Shown in pieces: positions 1 to 11,394 of a stretch of 64,000 nt of DNA. The stretch's first letter is position 1, and each line of letters starts with the position of its first letter. Below the pieces are notes generated by a model, which was given only the letters and a program-made list of their open reading frames with translations, had not been told where the DNA came from and did not search any database. Source of the DNA: Sycobia sp. Sy_11. Its lineage: Eukaryota > Arthropoda > Insecta > Hymenoptera > Epichrysomallidae. Where the stretch lies: the NCBI GenBank assembly GCA_018907035.1, contig JACCIC010000022.1:4707001-4771000 (forward strand), in the 5' to 3' direction. Position numbers and translations under genes: made by a program.

Positions 1-37
1 ATATTATACTCCATTTTTATTGTTACAAAGTGTCATT

Positions 38-77
38 GGCTTTTTCCTCCACTCACCGAGTGGAGGTTTTTTATGCC
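38..77 (+). repeat. Stem-loop with GGC/GCC ends (LTR-type module, copy 1)
   Basis: A perfect 9-bp stem, CCTCCACTC (46-54) with GAGTGGAGG (58-66), closes a 3-base loop. T-runs flank both sides, and the module is bounded by GGC (38-40) and GCC (75-77). AATAAA-like sequence follows shortly after. A near-identical module lies at 30851-30890 on the other strand, and related ones lie in both LTRs of the BEL element. Inference: a 3'-processing or R-region hairpin of an LTR element. Confidence 0.7.
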
Positions 78-654
78 CGGTTTCGCGATAATAAATAAAT
101 AGTTGTAGTTGAATATGAATGAGTTATTTATTCCTTACCCTCGAACATACCCTTCACTTTAAAGGTAGGTTACACAAAATCCATATATTTAAAATTTATT
201 AGAATATTAGTTAACACCTTCATCACACCGTGCCTCAGCGCTCCCTTCACCCTCTCTTTATCGGTGATGCTTTAAAATACTCTCCACCCTTTTGTTTACT
301 TCTTTCAGCCCTCTCTACCCGTTGTCTACTCTCCTTTCTTCTCACCACGTCGACCACTCCAGGCGGAGTTACGCGCCGCGCGTCTCTCTCAAATTCGGAT
401 CGTTAATCCCAATAAGAAGGGGTGGGGGACGAACAACGGCGACCGGCTCGCGTCGGATGCGACAACCATGATCGTCAATTAAATATTAAGTAACAAATTA
501 ATTTTTTTTCGGACGATGAAAAAAAGCAATTTGAAATATTTTTTTTTAATAAAAACAAAGTGAAATTAGCCATAATTTAACGTAAAATTGATTAAGGAAA
601 TGTCGCTGTTTTACTTAAAATAATAAACATTTGAAGATTATGCTACGTAAATAT

Positions 655-718
655 TTATATACTAGTTATATAAGTATATATTTATATACTATTTATATAA
701 GTATATATTTATATACTA
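655..718. repeat. Short AT tandem repeat with dyad symmetry
   Basis: The self-complementary block AGTATATATTTATATACT recurs in tandem, joined by TATATAA-type linkers, with a period of about 33 bases. It is an AT-rich foldback sequence with no sign of function. Confidence 0.6.
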
Positions 719-3189
719 CTCCATAAAATTTCGTCTGACGCTATACCATATAATGATCTTTAGCTAATAGTTTTTATTTCGATGAAACATTAAATCTCAT
801 ATATTGGAGCACCTTTAAATTTAGACTGATCAATAATTAATAATAATTAATAATAATTCATAATCCATCATTAATAAAAATAATAATAATAATGCTAATA
901 ATGAATAATAATAATGACAGTGAATAAACTGTAACAAAATCCAAAACGTCGAGATAATCAAAGATAACAGCTATACAGAATACGTTCTATACACACTTTT
1001 CTTTATGTAATACATAACACATATACGATTGTACGTGATTATATGGCTTAAGAAGAAAAAACTGCAGACAATTTCATTATAAATATCAAAACAAAAAAAA
1101 ATTCGTATAATTGATCGTGATATAGGTAAACTTTAAACAAAGAATCTTCCATTTCTATTTTCCTAAGAACAATATCAAACTTATGTGAACAATATCTATT
1201 CGAATCACCATATCATTATATAATTATCTCATAGCCATATAAATCGTGGTAGCACTTTATGATGGAAAAACTTGTTAGATTTCAATTCGAAAACTGTTAA
1301 CTTTATAAACAAGATGTAAAAAGAAAAGATTATAATACAATCTATATACAATAACATAGAAGCGGCAAATCGTAATTTTTGGCAACAGTATAAGCTTGAC
1401 ACTATTTACACTATTTCTAAATAAAAAAAATAAATGACATTAATCCCTTTACAATTTATGATTGTTGTAGCATGAGCAGTCCACCCGATTAAGATATAAC
1501 TTCAAGAAGGTAAAAGAAAATTACTTTAATTGTGTTTATGTCAACTGTATTTGTATAGATAGTATTGATATAAACATAAATTGATTTATTATGTATTAAA
1601 CTTAATCTATTTAATTGGACTGTAATACCAATAGCAATTTTTTTTAAGAGAAAAAAAATTTCCTTATTAGTATGTTTTTTAAATAATGTTAATAATATGT
1701 TAATTAATAATAATGTAAATAATACAAAACCAATAATTATAAATTGCGGATCGTTTTAGCTAGCTCAAAGATAAAAATTCTTTCTTGATTTTTTTTCTGA
1801 TTTGATCAAGCCTTTGCAGAAATAATGTGTGGCTATCACGAAATGATATAAAAATTAGAATTCCAACCAAAAAGTATGGTTTACAACATTTATATACTAA
1901 ATTATAGTTTTTTACGCCTCGCTATGACAATGATGTGTACTCTTAAATATCATAAAGTTTTACATAGTCTAATAATGAGTTTATAAACTTATGAAATATT
2001 TTTAAAAGAAAAACAAAAAAAATATAGAATCCTGTCGCAAATACTTCTTCGTCACTCTTTGTCATCTTCGAACTGGTTCATTCATTCTTCATCTTTCATC
2101 TTTTTTTTTCTTTTATATTTTTTTATCATTCTAATAAGTCCTGCATCGTCTCCTTTGAATAGATTAAATTACTAAATAGCATCTTCAATAATCGGCTACA
2201 TAATTAACAATCATTTGTTTAATTGCATGTGCATTCACCAATTTAAGTTATAGTTCATTACCTATTAAAGAAAATTCATTTGAGCAAATTACAAAATGTC
2301 TAATGTGTTTACCTCACCAAATTTTTAATGAACTTTCAAGAATTCATAGTTCATGAGTGTGAATAATCGGTTCTTTACTTAGTGTTTTCATTTTATTTAT
2401 CTTTTTTTTTTCATTATTATCCTCATCCTGAAGTGTCTTATTTGCCATTGTCATTTTTAACATTTTACTACTACTTATTAAATTAGGAACTAACTCCTTT
2501 ATCCTTATCGATGGTATTAGCATTATTATCCTTTCGACAGTTCTATTAGTAAATTTTTCTGTTCATACCACTTTCAAAATTATTCACCAGATTTAGTATG
2601 TATAGTACTTATAATAATTTCACTTTTATGCATCTCTCTTTCTACACAGTCAGTAAACTTTATTTATGATATTATCTAAATTATTTATAGTTGTTTTTTC
2701 CAAATTCTTTACCTTTATTAGCATTAACCTCTTTTCTTTTTTTTCTTATTATTATTTATTGATACTGTTCTAGGTTGTTTATTTTATTTTTTTTTCATAA
2801 TTATTATTTGTGACAATTATTTACATTTGTTCCTCCCTCCTTTTTTTCATTGTCTGATTTTGGCACCACTGTCACTATTATTTAGTAATTGTCTTAGATA
2901 AATTTAAATTTACTTAACTATTTAAATTTACATAAACACTTATTTAAATTTACTTAACTTCACCTTTAAACTTAATTTAACTTTGAAATTAAACTTTTTC
3001 TTAAATTTAATTTTTCTTGTTCTTAACTTTAAAATAATGCGTCGTAACTTGGGCCAATTTTGAATATAATGGCGAAATCCGTATCCTCGTCCATCGAATG
3101 ATTCAGGTTGTATGCACTTTAGATTTACACGACGAAGGGAGTAACGCAAATGTATTATTATTAGCTTAGTATTGTAATGCAGTTCATTT

Positions 3190-4101
3190 ACGCGAAGTCA
3201 GCAGGAGGAAGACCTGTGGCGACGAATACCGATCAAAACATGGAATTTATCGAGTTAGACCGGTATGTAGCATCTTGTGACATCGCCCAGGAGATGAGAG
3301 TTAGTCACCAATCCATTTTCAACCATCTGCAGACGGCTGAATACAAAAAAGCTTAATGTTTGGGTGCCGCATGATTTGACACAAAAAAACCTTCTGGACC
3401 GAATCAACGCCTGCGATGTGCTGTTGAAACGTAACGAACTCGACCCATTTTGTAAGCGGATGGTAACAGGCGACGAAAAATGGATCACATACGACAACAA
3501 CAAGCGCAAACGGTCGTGGCCCAAGACCGGTGGACCGTTCCAAACAGTCACCAAGCCGGGAATGACGGCCAGGAAGGTTTTTCTGTGTGTTTGATGCGAT
3601 TGGAAGGGAATCATCCACTACGAGCTGCTCCCATATGGCCAGACATTTAATTCTACCATCTAGTCTGAACAACTGGACCGCTTGAAGCAGGCTATCGATC
3701 AGAAGCGTCCAAAATTAGTCAACAGGAAGGGTGTAGTGTTCCACCAGGACAACGCCAGACCACACAGTTCGTTGATGACTCGTCAGAAGCTACGGGAGTT
3801 CGGATGGGAGGTTTTATCGCATCTACCATATAGCCCGGACATAGCGCCAAGTGATTATCACCTGTTCCTGTCCATGACGAACGCCCTTGGTGGTATAAAG
3901 TTGGACTCAAAGAGGCTTGTGAAAAGTGGCTGTCCGAGTTCTTCACAAATAAGGAGAGGGGTATTATGAAGCTGCCGTCCAGATGGAAACAGATTATCGA
4001 ACAAAACGGCGCATATTTGAAGTAAATACGACCACTGTAACACATTTTATAAGGCATTGAATGAAGAGTAAAAAGCGGAAGGGAGATATTTGACAACCTA
4101 A
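3190..4101 (+). mobile_element. Mariner element, 5'-truncated
   Basis: This is closely related to the mariner copy at 32957-34123 over its whole length. Homology starts inside the transposase gene, so the 5' terminal inverted repeat and N-terminus are missing. The 3' terminal repeat is present near 4076-4101 (starts CGGAAGGGAGATATTTGAC) and is followed by TA. Reading frames recognisable as mariner include the VTGDEKW region (near 3465-3490), HQDNARPH (near 3740) and APSDYHLF (near 3845). The frame is broken several times, so this is a dead copy. Confidence 0.9.
3364..4025 (+). pseudogene. Mariner transposase remnant
   Basis: The remnant covers the catalytic D,D34D domain of a Tc1/mariner transposase, the nuclear cut-and-paste enzyme that acts on its own TIRs. 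The piece 3364-3594 starts at the linker MPHDLTQKNL and carries the first catalytic Asp in TGDEKW. It ends at an early TGA where the related copy has Trp. A second piece, 3682-3969, carries the second Asp (HQDNARPH) and the third (PSDYHLF), then loses frame near 3910. The normal C-terminus is still legible in another frame to about 4025. No function is expected. Confidence 0.88.
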
Positions 4102-4523
4102 TATATCTTACGGACTCCACTTATCAAAAATTATAATAATGTTACATCCCTGAAAAGTCGGTAGTGCAGAATATTCTGTTTAGTTCTGCAAACCACCGCT
4201 ATGAATTTCTCTAGTAGTCGCTGCAATCGATTCGGACATCCGTCAGAGGTATCTAGCACTCTTAAGTCCTATGAGTCTATCTTTACTTATTGTTGATCTT
4301 AGCTACGTTTTCACTCTCGTATGACGTGCTACTTGTGTGTGACGAGAACCGAAGTGTGCAAAATATATTGGAAATAAAATTAAAGATAAATTAATTAATT
4401 TAATAAATATAATGAATTTAATAAAAATTTATTTTATTTATTTAATGTATAGATTGTTACAAATGTTTTTATATAGAGACAATTTGTTTTAAAAGTTTTC
4501 AGATTTTTAAGACATAGTTACAA
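4102..4523. other. Non-coding stretch between mariner and LTR
   Basis: I see no coding frame here. The sequence is AT-rich from about 4360 on. It lies between the 3' end of the truncated mariner and the primer-binding-like site next to the LTR. It may be internal sequence of a second, truncated copy of that LTR element, but nothing proves it. Confidence 0.4.
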
Positions 4524-4541
4524 CCAGTGACGCCACCTATT

Positions 4542-4893
4542 TGTGACCATACGCGTTCAAAAAGGATATTGTCGGATATGTAGTAATCTAGGTTAACTGG
4601 ATTACATTTGACTCCGTGTCGGACTCAATCGGCGTGCTGATTGTGCCGACAACTCACAATCGAGTTTTCATAATATCTCGCTAACTACTGGGCGGAATTC
4701 AATAAGACTACCGTTTTCTAATAGTAAGAACTTTATTACAGGTACTCTTAACGTACAACCAATGCGTGTGTACGATGGGAAAGCCTGTACCGAACTGCCG
4801 TCGACATGGCGGCGGCTTCATCGTCTCGCTACGGTGAGGTCGCGTGGCGGTTTAGATAACTCGACGAGGTATATGTGTGGATTAACACTCACA
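4542..4893 (-). repeat. Probable LTR of a Ty3/gypsy-like element
   Basis: On the minus strand this block starts TGTGAGTG and ends GGTCACA, giving a TGTGA/TCACA terminal inversion. Directly upstream on that strand is a purine tract (RC of 4894-4910, AAAAAAGGGGAGAG), as expected before a 3' LTR. Directly downstream, six bases away, is TGGCGTCACTGG (RC of 4524-4535), which looks like a primer-binding site. The boundaries rest on these signals only, since no second copy of the LTR was found in the window. Confidence 0.5.
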
Positions 4894-4910
4894 TCACTCT
4901 CCCCTTTTTT
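4894..4910 (-). other. Polypurine tract next to LTR
   Basis: The minus strand reads AAAAAAGGGGAGAG followed by TGA and then the LTR start TGTGAG. This is the position where plus-strand DNA synthesis is primed in LTR retroelements, and it fits the minus-strand direction of the pol remains at 8.4-10.3 kb. Confidence 0.45.
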
Positions 4911-5082
4911 AGATTTTTTGTCGCTGTTGCTTTTTACAAAAAATATGGGAGAGAGTGGATCTTTAGTTGTTTTGCGTTGTATAATTATGCATTTATTGAG
5001 TAGGATTACCGACGCGTTCTTAGCTTCTATTTTTCTAATAGTAAGGGGGGGGGCAAAGATTTATTTTACAGTTTTCCACTCT

Positions 5083-7230
5083 TCAACAGAATCTGTCGCT
5101 ATTACGGAGTAGATTGTGGATAACCCGGTGATCTATTTCTTTGATCCTGTTTTTCCCAAGGGTGTTTGTCACGTTTATTTCAGTTATTCCCGAGGTTGAT
5201 ACGTCGAGAAGTAGCTCGTTGATCCCTCGATAATAGTTGGTGGTGATCTCTTGGACATTCCTGAGCTCCCGTAGGGAGAGCTGCTGTGGTGTGCTGGTAT
5301 TACGGATGTCGAGGAGGGTTATCCCTGGCAAGGTGTCTATAAATCGCGAGAATAGTAAATCCTGTAATCAGCGTAACAATTTTTCGTGAGTACGAATTCG
5401 CGTATGCTCGATGATTCCGTAATCAACGGAAACGTATAATAGACTACGTCGCCCTGGGGTTCATGGAGTAACTAAACTCCGTTTTCGTGAGAACATTTCG
5501 CCCGGATAAGATGGCTCCATGCACGATGCTAATGTGCATCTTTCTGTCAATGCTTGCGCAATCCTCTAGCTGCAATCGCTCAAGATTAGGGTTTTGAACC
5601 ACAAAAAGAAAAATCGACCGAATTATGAAACGTTTGTAATTAACTAGCTCCAGGGTCGTGAGAGATTCCGCGTAGCACGTTCTTAAGAAACATCCCCTGA
5701 AGTAGTTGTTTTCGTGGATACTTAAACACCAACAGTCTTTTATTTTAAGACAGCGGTCTGGTATATGGCGAATTTGTCCAAGGGACAATTCTGTTATGCT
5801 GTAGATATTTGACCGCATCGTCAGAATTGTGGGTACTATATTCACTCCCATGAGGTTGATTCTTGTTAATTGCAAGGGCCTACGGATTGATCTAATTGCT
5901 TGAGCACGGAGGATGCGACGACTGCTGAATTTAGGAGTTCCTTTCCGATTACGATACATTTAAAGTAAAAGCGTCGCGCGTCACTTCCCGTCAAGGTTAA
6001 GTCTTTATTCATCGCGTACCATGGACTCGACGCGTCGAAATCAATTTGGCTATCGACGAAGGATGGCGATTGTCCTGCAATCTCAAACAAGCTTAAAAGT
6101 TGCTCGCTCTTTAGCTCGTGCGCGAGTATTTCCGTTACGCTGCAGCTGTGCAGCGCGTGTAGGAAACCAGGATTGAATCTAACTTTGGAGTTTTTCGGCG
6201 GGGTTTCGGATTCGTCGCGGAAGGCTGAGGAATGGCGCAGATTGCGGGTGGGCCTTCGGATGTGCAAGTAATACGCAACAATTTGAGTGAGGACCGGACT
6301 TGTATCTCAGCCGAACTGGCTAAGTTCGGGGCTCTTAAAATTGCGTTAGTGTGGGGGGTCTTGCAGCTTGACTCGAGAATTTCTATGCTCGAAAACCCCT
6401 GCGAGTCTAAATATTTTCTGACGCTAAGTGGACCGACTCTAATGCGAATATTGAATAGAAAGAGGTCGAGAGCCGGCTCTCCATTTATAATAAGGCGCGC
6501 GATATTGTAACTTAGGTCGCTGCTTTTGCCAGCTATGCTATTCCGCATGGATTTGGTTACTGTTAATGTTTCGCGCTCGTATCTTGCGAGGAACGATGTT
6601 CTGAATTAGAGTATTTGGATGCGCGCCGAGCATGTATCATCTCTTGCTGGACCGGGGGCTGCGATCGTACCCAGTTAACGAGTAGCGAGAGCTCTGCCTC
6701 GATTTGCGTCGAAGACAAAAGACGGGGTTCTTGTACGTAATTAATAAAATATTAGATTCTATGTTATTTGTTTACGTTAAAGATTCAATACCCGCCCAGT
6801 CTGTCAGTAAAGCCGTCAGGCTGTATGATTGCTTCAACGTGTTTTTTCTATGTATGTTCGATCGGTGCTTCGTGTATCTGTGAGTCGTGATAGGCTGTTC
6901 GTTAATAATTACGCTTTGTCGCGGTATTTCCGGGATAGATACATCGCTGTACTCGCTGTCCGAGACGAAAAAATGGTGGTCGTTCGGGCGCGTGGCGTCT
7001 GGGTTGACCGAAAATGAATACGAATGTTTGCTCGCGGAGTCAAAGTTTTCGGCGCCTGCGGCGATTTCTACATGCTCAAAAAAGTTTTCCCTATCGATGT
7101 CATCAGAATAGATCGAGAGACTCTCAAATTCCGGCAATTTCATGTGGCGCGGTGGCGTCGGGTGCCGTCTTTCTTGCCTCTCTATTTCTTCCTCGACAGG
7201 ATGGTGTTCGCTTACTATTTGCTCACAATA
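5083..7230 (-). pseudogene. Decayed coding region with leucine-rich-repeat-like frames
   Basis: Five minus-strand open pieces follow each other in different frames: 7230-6772, 6548-6135, 6267-5866, 5959-5444 and 5331-5083. The upstream piece is acidic (Glu/Asp/Ser-rich). The two last pieces have spaced Leu/Ile patterns such as SLTTLELVNYKRF, NPNLERLQLEDC and LPGITLLDIRNT, typical of leucine-rich repeats. I do not recognise the protein. It lies between the pol remains (8.36 kb) and the polypurine tract/LTR (4.9 kb), the place of a third (env-like) frame, but no fusion peptide, furin site or membrane anchor is evident. It could also be a host LRR pseudogene. Confidence 0.45.
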
Positions 7231-8042
7231 AAAAAGAAAAAAAAATAAAACATTTTCTTATGAAATTTTATTATATGGAAAGGTAAATTCGTACAGACCA
7301 GCTAGTAAGGAGCGGCAGCTGCGTCCCTGGAAAAACGTATGGGAAACACGATGTTTATAGTACGCCATGTCGGAGCTGCAGCCGGCCTTTTATAACGTGC
7401 CGTTATAAAATAATTTGGAAATAGGCGAAGGTGCAAAGTTTTCACCTTAACGAGAAGAAGGCCCAAATTGTATGGTTACAGTCGAGGCTGGTTTTCGTGT
7501 AGGTAGCTGATTGGAGAACCGGCGCGTGTGCGGCCCTCGTTGTAGAGTTCGACCTGATTGACCCTCTGGGAGAGAGGGGACAGACTGACCGTCTCGGAGA
7601 GAATTGAGGCTTTCTATGAGATGCAAAAATGCGGGGCTATTTGTATTTCGGCCACGTTTTTTAAAATCATTGCGCGAATTGTGTGGTGTTTTATGAGCAT
7701 AATCGCTGTGTTTAGTGTTAGCGTATGTAAGCGTGTACATGCTTAGTCGGAACGGGTGACAGCGGACCAGACACGTAAGAGCGCTGTCTGTGTTGAGCAC
7801 GTACGCGCTCTGAGTGGGCACCCAAGCGACAACCCTCCTCCTCGCGAGCTGTCCTGACGCGCACGGGGCGAGGGCTGCTCCCGTATCCAAGACGTTGGAG
7901 TACCGTGCCGCGTGAATCGGAGGCCCCGCTTCCCGTACAAATCTTGTCTAGAATATAGCGGCAACATTTGGTTACCATCGACACAGAGGTCGACTTTATT
8001 ATATATGTGTGTGCGTGACATATTGTAAGTACTAGTAATAAG

Positions 8043-8090
8043 TGCGTGCGTTAGTACTAGTACTAATGCTTCGTACTAGTACTAAGCATT
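8043..8090. repeat. Nested palindromes (TACTAGTACTAA)
   Basis: The self-complementary 16-mer TTAGTACTAGTACTAA is followed within a few bases by a second TACTAGTACTAA inside an AATGCTT/AAGCATT inverted pair. Together they can form a cruciform or an RNA hairpin. Confidence 0.65.
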
Positions 8091-8272
8091 ATATTAATAA
8101 TTGCATGTGTGCGTATGTATTCTTTTCTTGTATTTACGCCTTGTGTAACTGTTTGCCTGTAACTGTTTAACTAATTGCCTTTATACCTCGTATATTGTAC
8201 ATTTTTTATCTAGTAGCTCTCTTTGTCAGTATTGTTAAATAAAATTTATAGTTTAAATTAAAATAAATTCAA

Positions 8273-8328
8273 TCGCTTGATTCGGCTTTTCCCCTTAATT
8301 CGAAGGGGTTTTTACGTCAAATCAAGTA
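8273..8328 (+). repeat. Stem-loop, LTR-type module (variant)
   Basis: CCCCTT (8291-8296) pairs with AAGGGG (8303-8308) around a 6-base loop. It is preceded by CGGCTTTT and followed by a T-run, like the modules at 38-77, 30851-30890 and in the BEL LTRs. The outer sequences CTTGATT and AATCAAG are also complementary, giving a longer, interrupted hairpin. AATAAA lies just upstream, near 8263. Confidence 0.6.
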
Positions 8329-8363
8329 GCTATTATTATACCACGAACATATGCTGTATTTAT

Positions 8364-10260
8364 TTACTTTCCTGTGCACTCATTCCCATCGACTGAAACC
8401 TGACTTGCTCGATATACATGTGATAAAACCAGATGGTAAACTGAGTTACCGCTCTCCGTGAAAAACGCTGGCTTGGCGCGCTCTATACCAACCGTCCTGT
8501 GCGTCCTGTTTATTTCTATAACTAACGTTTTGCCATCGTGGCTACGGTCTATTATTCGATTGGGTCCTGTTTTGGAGGAGTAAAGGAGTGCGTTTAGCCC
8601 CACATTGTAAAAAGACGTAGGTACACTCGTGAATGTTCTTAAAAATAAACGCTTTTGGTTTATTTTTACGTTCTACCGGTGCCGCCCTAACCACGCGCAT
8701 GTGTTCCTTGAGCTTTCTCAAGAAAACACCATCGTTGGGTTCGATGTCTTTGGGGGTCTAAAACGCTCCAGACATATACAGGTGTGCCATATAAGTATTC
8801 GGCTAGGTTTGCTCTTAAGCTTCTTCTGACTCATGACTTTAGTCCGACAAAGACGGTCGGTAGGAGGCGTGGCTACTCGGTGTTATCTAGACTTTTGGCG
8901 TTGAATAGTGCGGGTAGCCGAAAAGCTTCTACGTTCAATCTAAAGCTAGTACATTGTGCGTCCGTCGCATTTTCCGCGTAGTCCCAGTCAAACATGTTGG
9001 GGGAACGGAAAGTGTCTATACTTGATAGTGCGTTCGCTTTCTCTGCCCCTAGAATATGAGTGATGTTGAGGTCAAACTGTGTTAAATAGATCAGTTGCCT
9101 ATATCAGATAGGCAGTGCTTTGACCTGACTCTGTGCGAAGACGCGCACTAATGCCGAATGGTCGGTGACTATATTGAAGTGTCGATCTTCCAGATAATAG
9201 TAGAATTTACGTACAACATAGTATATTGCTGTTAACTTTCTATCATATGCGGACTGTTTGCACTGGTCGGTGTTAAACTTTTTACTAAAGAAAGCGGCAG
9301 TCGTGTCCATGTCGTCAATCTTTTGTTCGAAGGCTGCACCGATAGCATCGTCGGACGCGTCATTTACTAAACAGATTGCCGCTTTTTCACTTCGAAATGC
9401 AAGTTCTGCCACGTTTCAGATTGCGTCCTTGCATTTGTTACATGCTTCGGAGTCTTCTTTATTCCACTTAATCGGACGGGAATCTTTCTGTTTCGTGCCT
9501 ATCTAGTATATGGTTAATGGATCCTGCTCTCTGCTGCGTGAGGAATTGATCCGTGGTAGAAATTAATCATCCCCTTAGTTTTTGGGGCGCAGGAATTCTT
9601 TGATCGCCGTGACCTTTTCCGTTGTGGGTTTAAATCCCGTGGAATTTATGGTGTGGCCGCGGAATTCTAATTGCGCTTTTCCTACGTCGCACTTTTCCGT
9701 GTTCAAATGAAGGTTATATTTATCTAGTCTTTGTGGCTTTCGGTATCGTCGAAGACGATAAGTATGTCGTCGATGTATACGAAGGTGCAGCGCAGATCCC
9801 CGAGTGCGCTGTCTACGTATCGTTGAAATGTTTGCGCCGCATTTCTGAACCCGAACGCCATGACGTTCCATTCGACAATGAAGAACGACGTTATAACAGC
9901 CATTTTGTCTCGATCCTCTTCCTCCACGGGAATCAGGTAGAACGCTTTTTGTAAATCTAATGTCGAAAAGACCGTTTTACCGTTTAAGAAGTTAGGGAAG
10001 TTTTGTGGGTGGGGATATTTATCTGGAATAGTGACCGCGTTAATTTGCCTATAATCTCCGTAAACCGTCCATGAAATGTCCTTTTTTTGGACCATATGGA
10101 TGGGACTCGCCCACGCGCTTTTAGAGGGTCCAATTAGCCCTTTCTTGAGCATGTCGTTGAACTGCTCTTTCGCGACCGTGAGCTTTTCTTGACAGTCGCG
10201 GTGATGGCTGACATAGTGGACGTCTTTCGGCTTTTATATGGTGCTATACACCTCTCTCTA
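8364..10260 (-). pseudogene. Ty3/gypsy pol remains (RT, RNase H, integrase C-terminus)
   Basis: Read on the minus strand, RT comes first (10152-9724, with DYRQIN, STLDLQKAF, the AFGFRNAAQTFQRY region and the catalytic YIDD). It runs on in another frame (9871-9575, with NLHLNTEKC and LEFRGHTIN). RNase H follows (9412-9104, DASDDAIGA, TDHSALV). The end of integrase lies near 8750-8364 (EPNDGVFLRKLKEH; DGKTLVIEI, VGIERAKPAF). The reading frame shifts several times, and gag, protease and the integrase core are missing or unrecognisable. Pol normally copies the element RNA in a cytoplasmic particle, but this copy cannot encode it. It lies on the same strand as the LRR-like frames and the LTR at 4542-4893, so all may be one degraded element. 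Confidence 0.85.
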
Positions 10261-11394
10261 CGAGATTAGATTCCCGTTCGACGTCTTTAACGCTGGGATA
10301 GTTTTGCAACACCAGCGCAAATAATACTACATATTAAATATAATTCATAAATCACATACATTATTCCTAGTTTTCTTGACATTCAAACATCATACTTTTC
10401 ATTTATGTTTATTTTAATCTACTCTGTATTCTGTTTGTTTATTTATAATATTACAGTGATTGTGGACCTAATCTCATTTATGATAAAATTATCTATTAAA
10501 GAACTTGTTAAAAATACATTGTCTGAATTACTTATGTATATTAAGAGTAATTTCAATAATTTATTTAATTCTGAAAATTATATTATAAAATATTAAAGAC
10601 TATATAATAAATTATTTATAATCTTAAATATATTTTGTTTAATATATGTAATTGAATACAGAACTGTTTCGAAAAAATTGTCAGATTCATATAAAAAACT
10701 GATAAAAATTCTAGATAAATTACGTATATATTTTGAGTCACTTGATTATAAATATTATAAAAATTGATAAAAAAAAAGGTTTTGAAAAAAGATAATAAAA
10801 AATTATAGATTAGATCAAAATATAACACTTATTTCCGATGATATTTTTCACTAAAAGAAAAAAATAAAACCGAATACAAAAAATCGATTAACAAAGAAAT
10901 ATACAGAAAAAACTTGATAAAAAAAATTTTTGAAATAAACAATAATTTGATAAAAAATCAAATCAGTTTCAAGAACATAAGAAAAAATCCAGAAAAAATT
11001 AGTTCAAAAAAATAAAAAAATAAACTGAAATAAAATTAGTTTAAAAAAGATAAAAAGAAAAATACGAAATATGGATAGACTACCACTGTCGCGCTAAAAA
11101 AAGGGAAATAATTCTTCGAGAAATAATATACCATTGATATTATCACACTCAAATCGTCTGCGTGACAATATCCAAAAGATTTCACCTGACGAATCCATTT
11201 GATTTTTTGGAGTCAAAGCCCTACATCCCAATTTAACTGTATGAATGAACGTCTTTTTATACGTTGATGATTTTTTGATTTATAGAGTGGATTATAAAGG
11301 GCTTAGTCGGATAATATGGTCGAAAATGCCCGAACAGCATTTGCTATAAGACTCTACCCTCATGTAAAATGTAATAAAAAAACTTCTTTTTCAG
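10261..11394. other. AT-rich stretch without genes
   Basis: The stretch is very AT-rich with long A-runs (10850-11060). Short open frames here are composed of Ile/Lys/Asn/Tyr only and match the base composition. I see no transposon ends. Confidence 0.6.

Larger units (their letters stand above)
1..3189. other. AT-rich intergenic DNA
   Basis: No coding frame that I can support. The stretch is strongly AT-rich with poly-T and poly-A runs. It holds a stem-loop near its left edge (listed separately), a short tandem repeat near 655-718, and a TAA-rich simple stretch near 834-915. The GC-richer part near 340-470 shows no recognisable gene. The left edge may be the end of an LTR element that continues outside the window. 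Confidence 0.6.
7250..8363. other. GC-richer non-coding stretch, probably retroelement-derived
   Basis: No convincing protein. Open frames here are out-of-phase shadows without recognisable motifs. TATAAAA-like sequence occurs near 7390-7412. A cluster of TACTAGTACTAA palindromes (8043-8090) and a stem-loop of LTR type (8284-8308) follow. The stretch separates the C-terminus of pol from the LRR-like frames and may be an inserted solo LTR or a leader region. Its ends could not be set. Confidence 0.4.

Noticed and set aside
38..77. Bacterial-type rho-independent terminator
   Set aside because: The stem-loop plus T-run looks like one, but the window is clearly eukaryotic and the same module lies inside LTRs.
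7447..8021. Overlapping open frames in GC-rich DNA
   Set aside because: Three frames overlap on opposite strands with no known motif. The base composition alone explains them.
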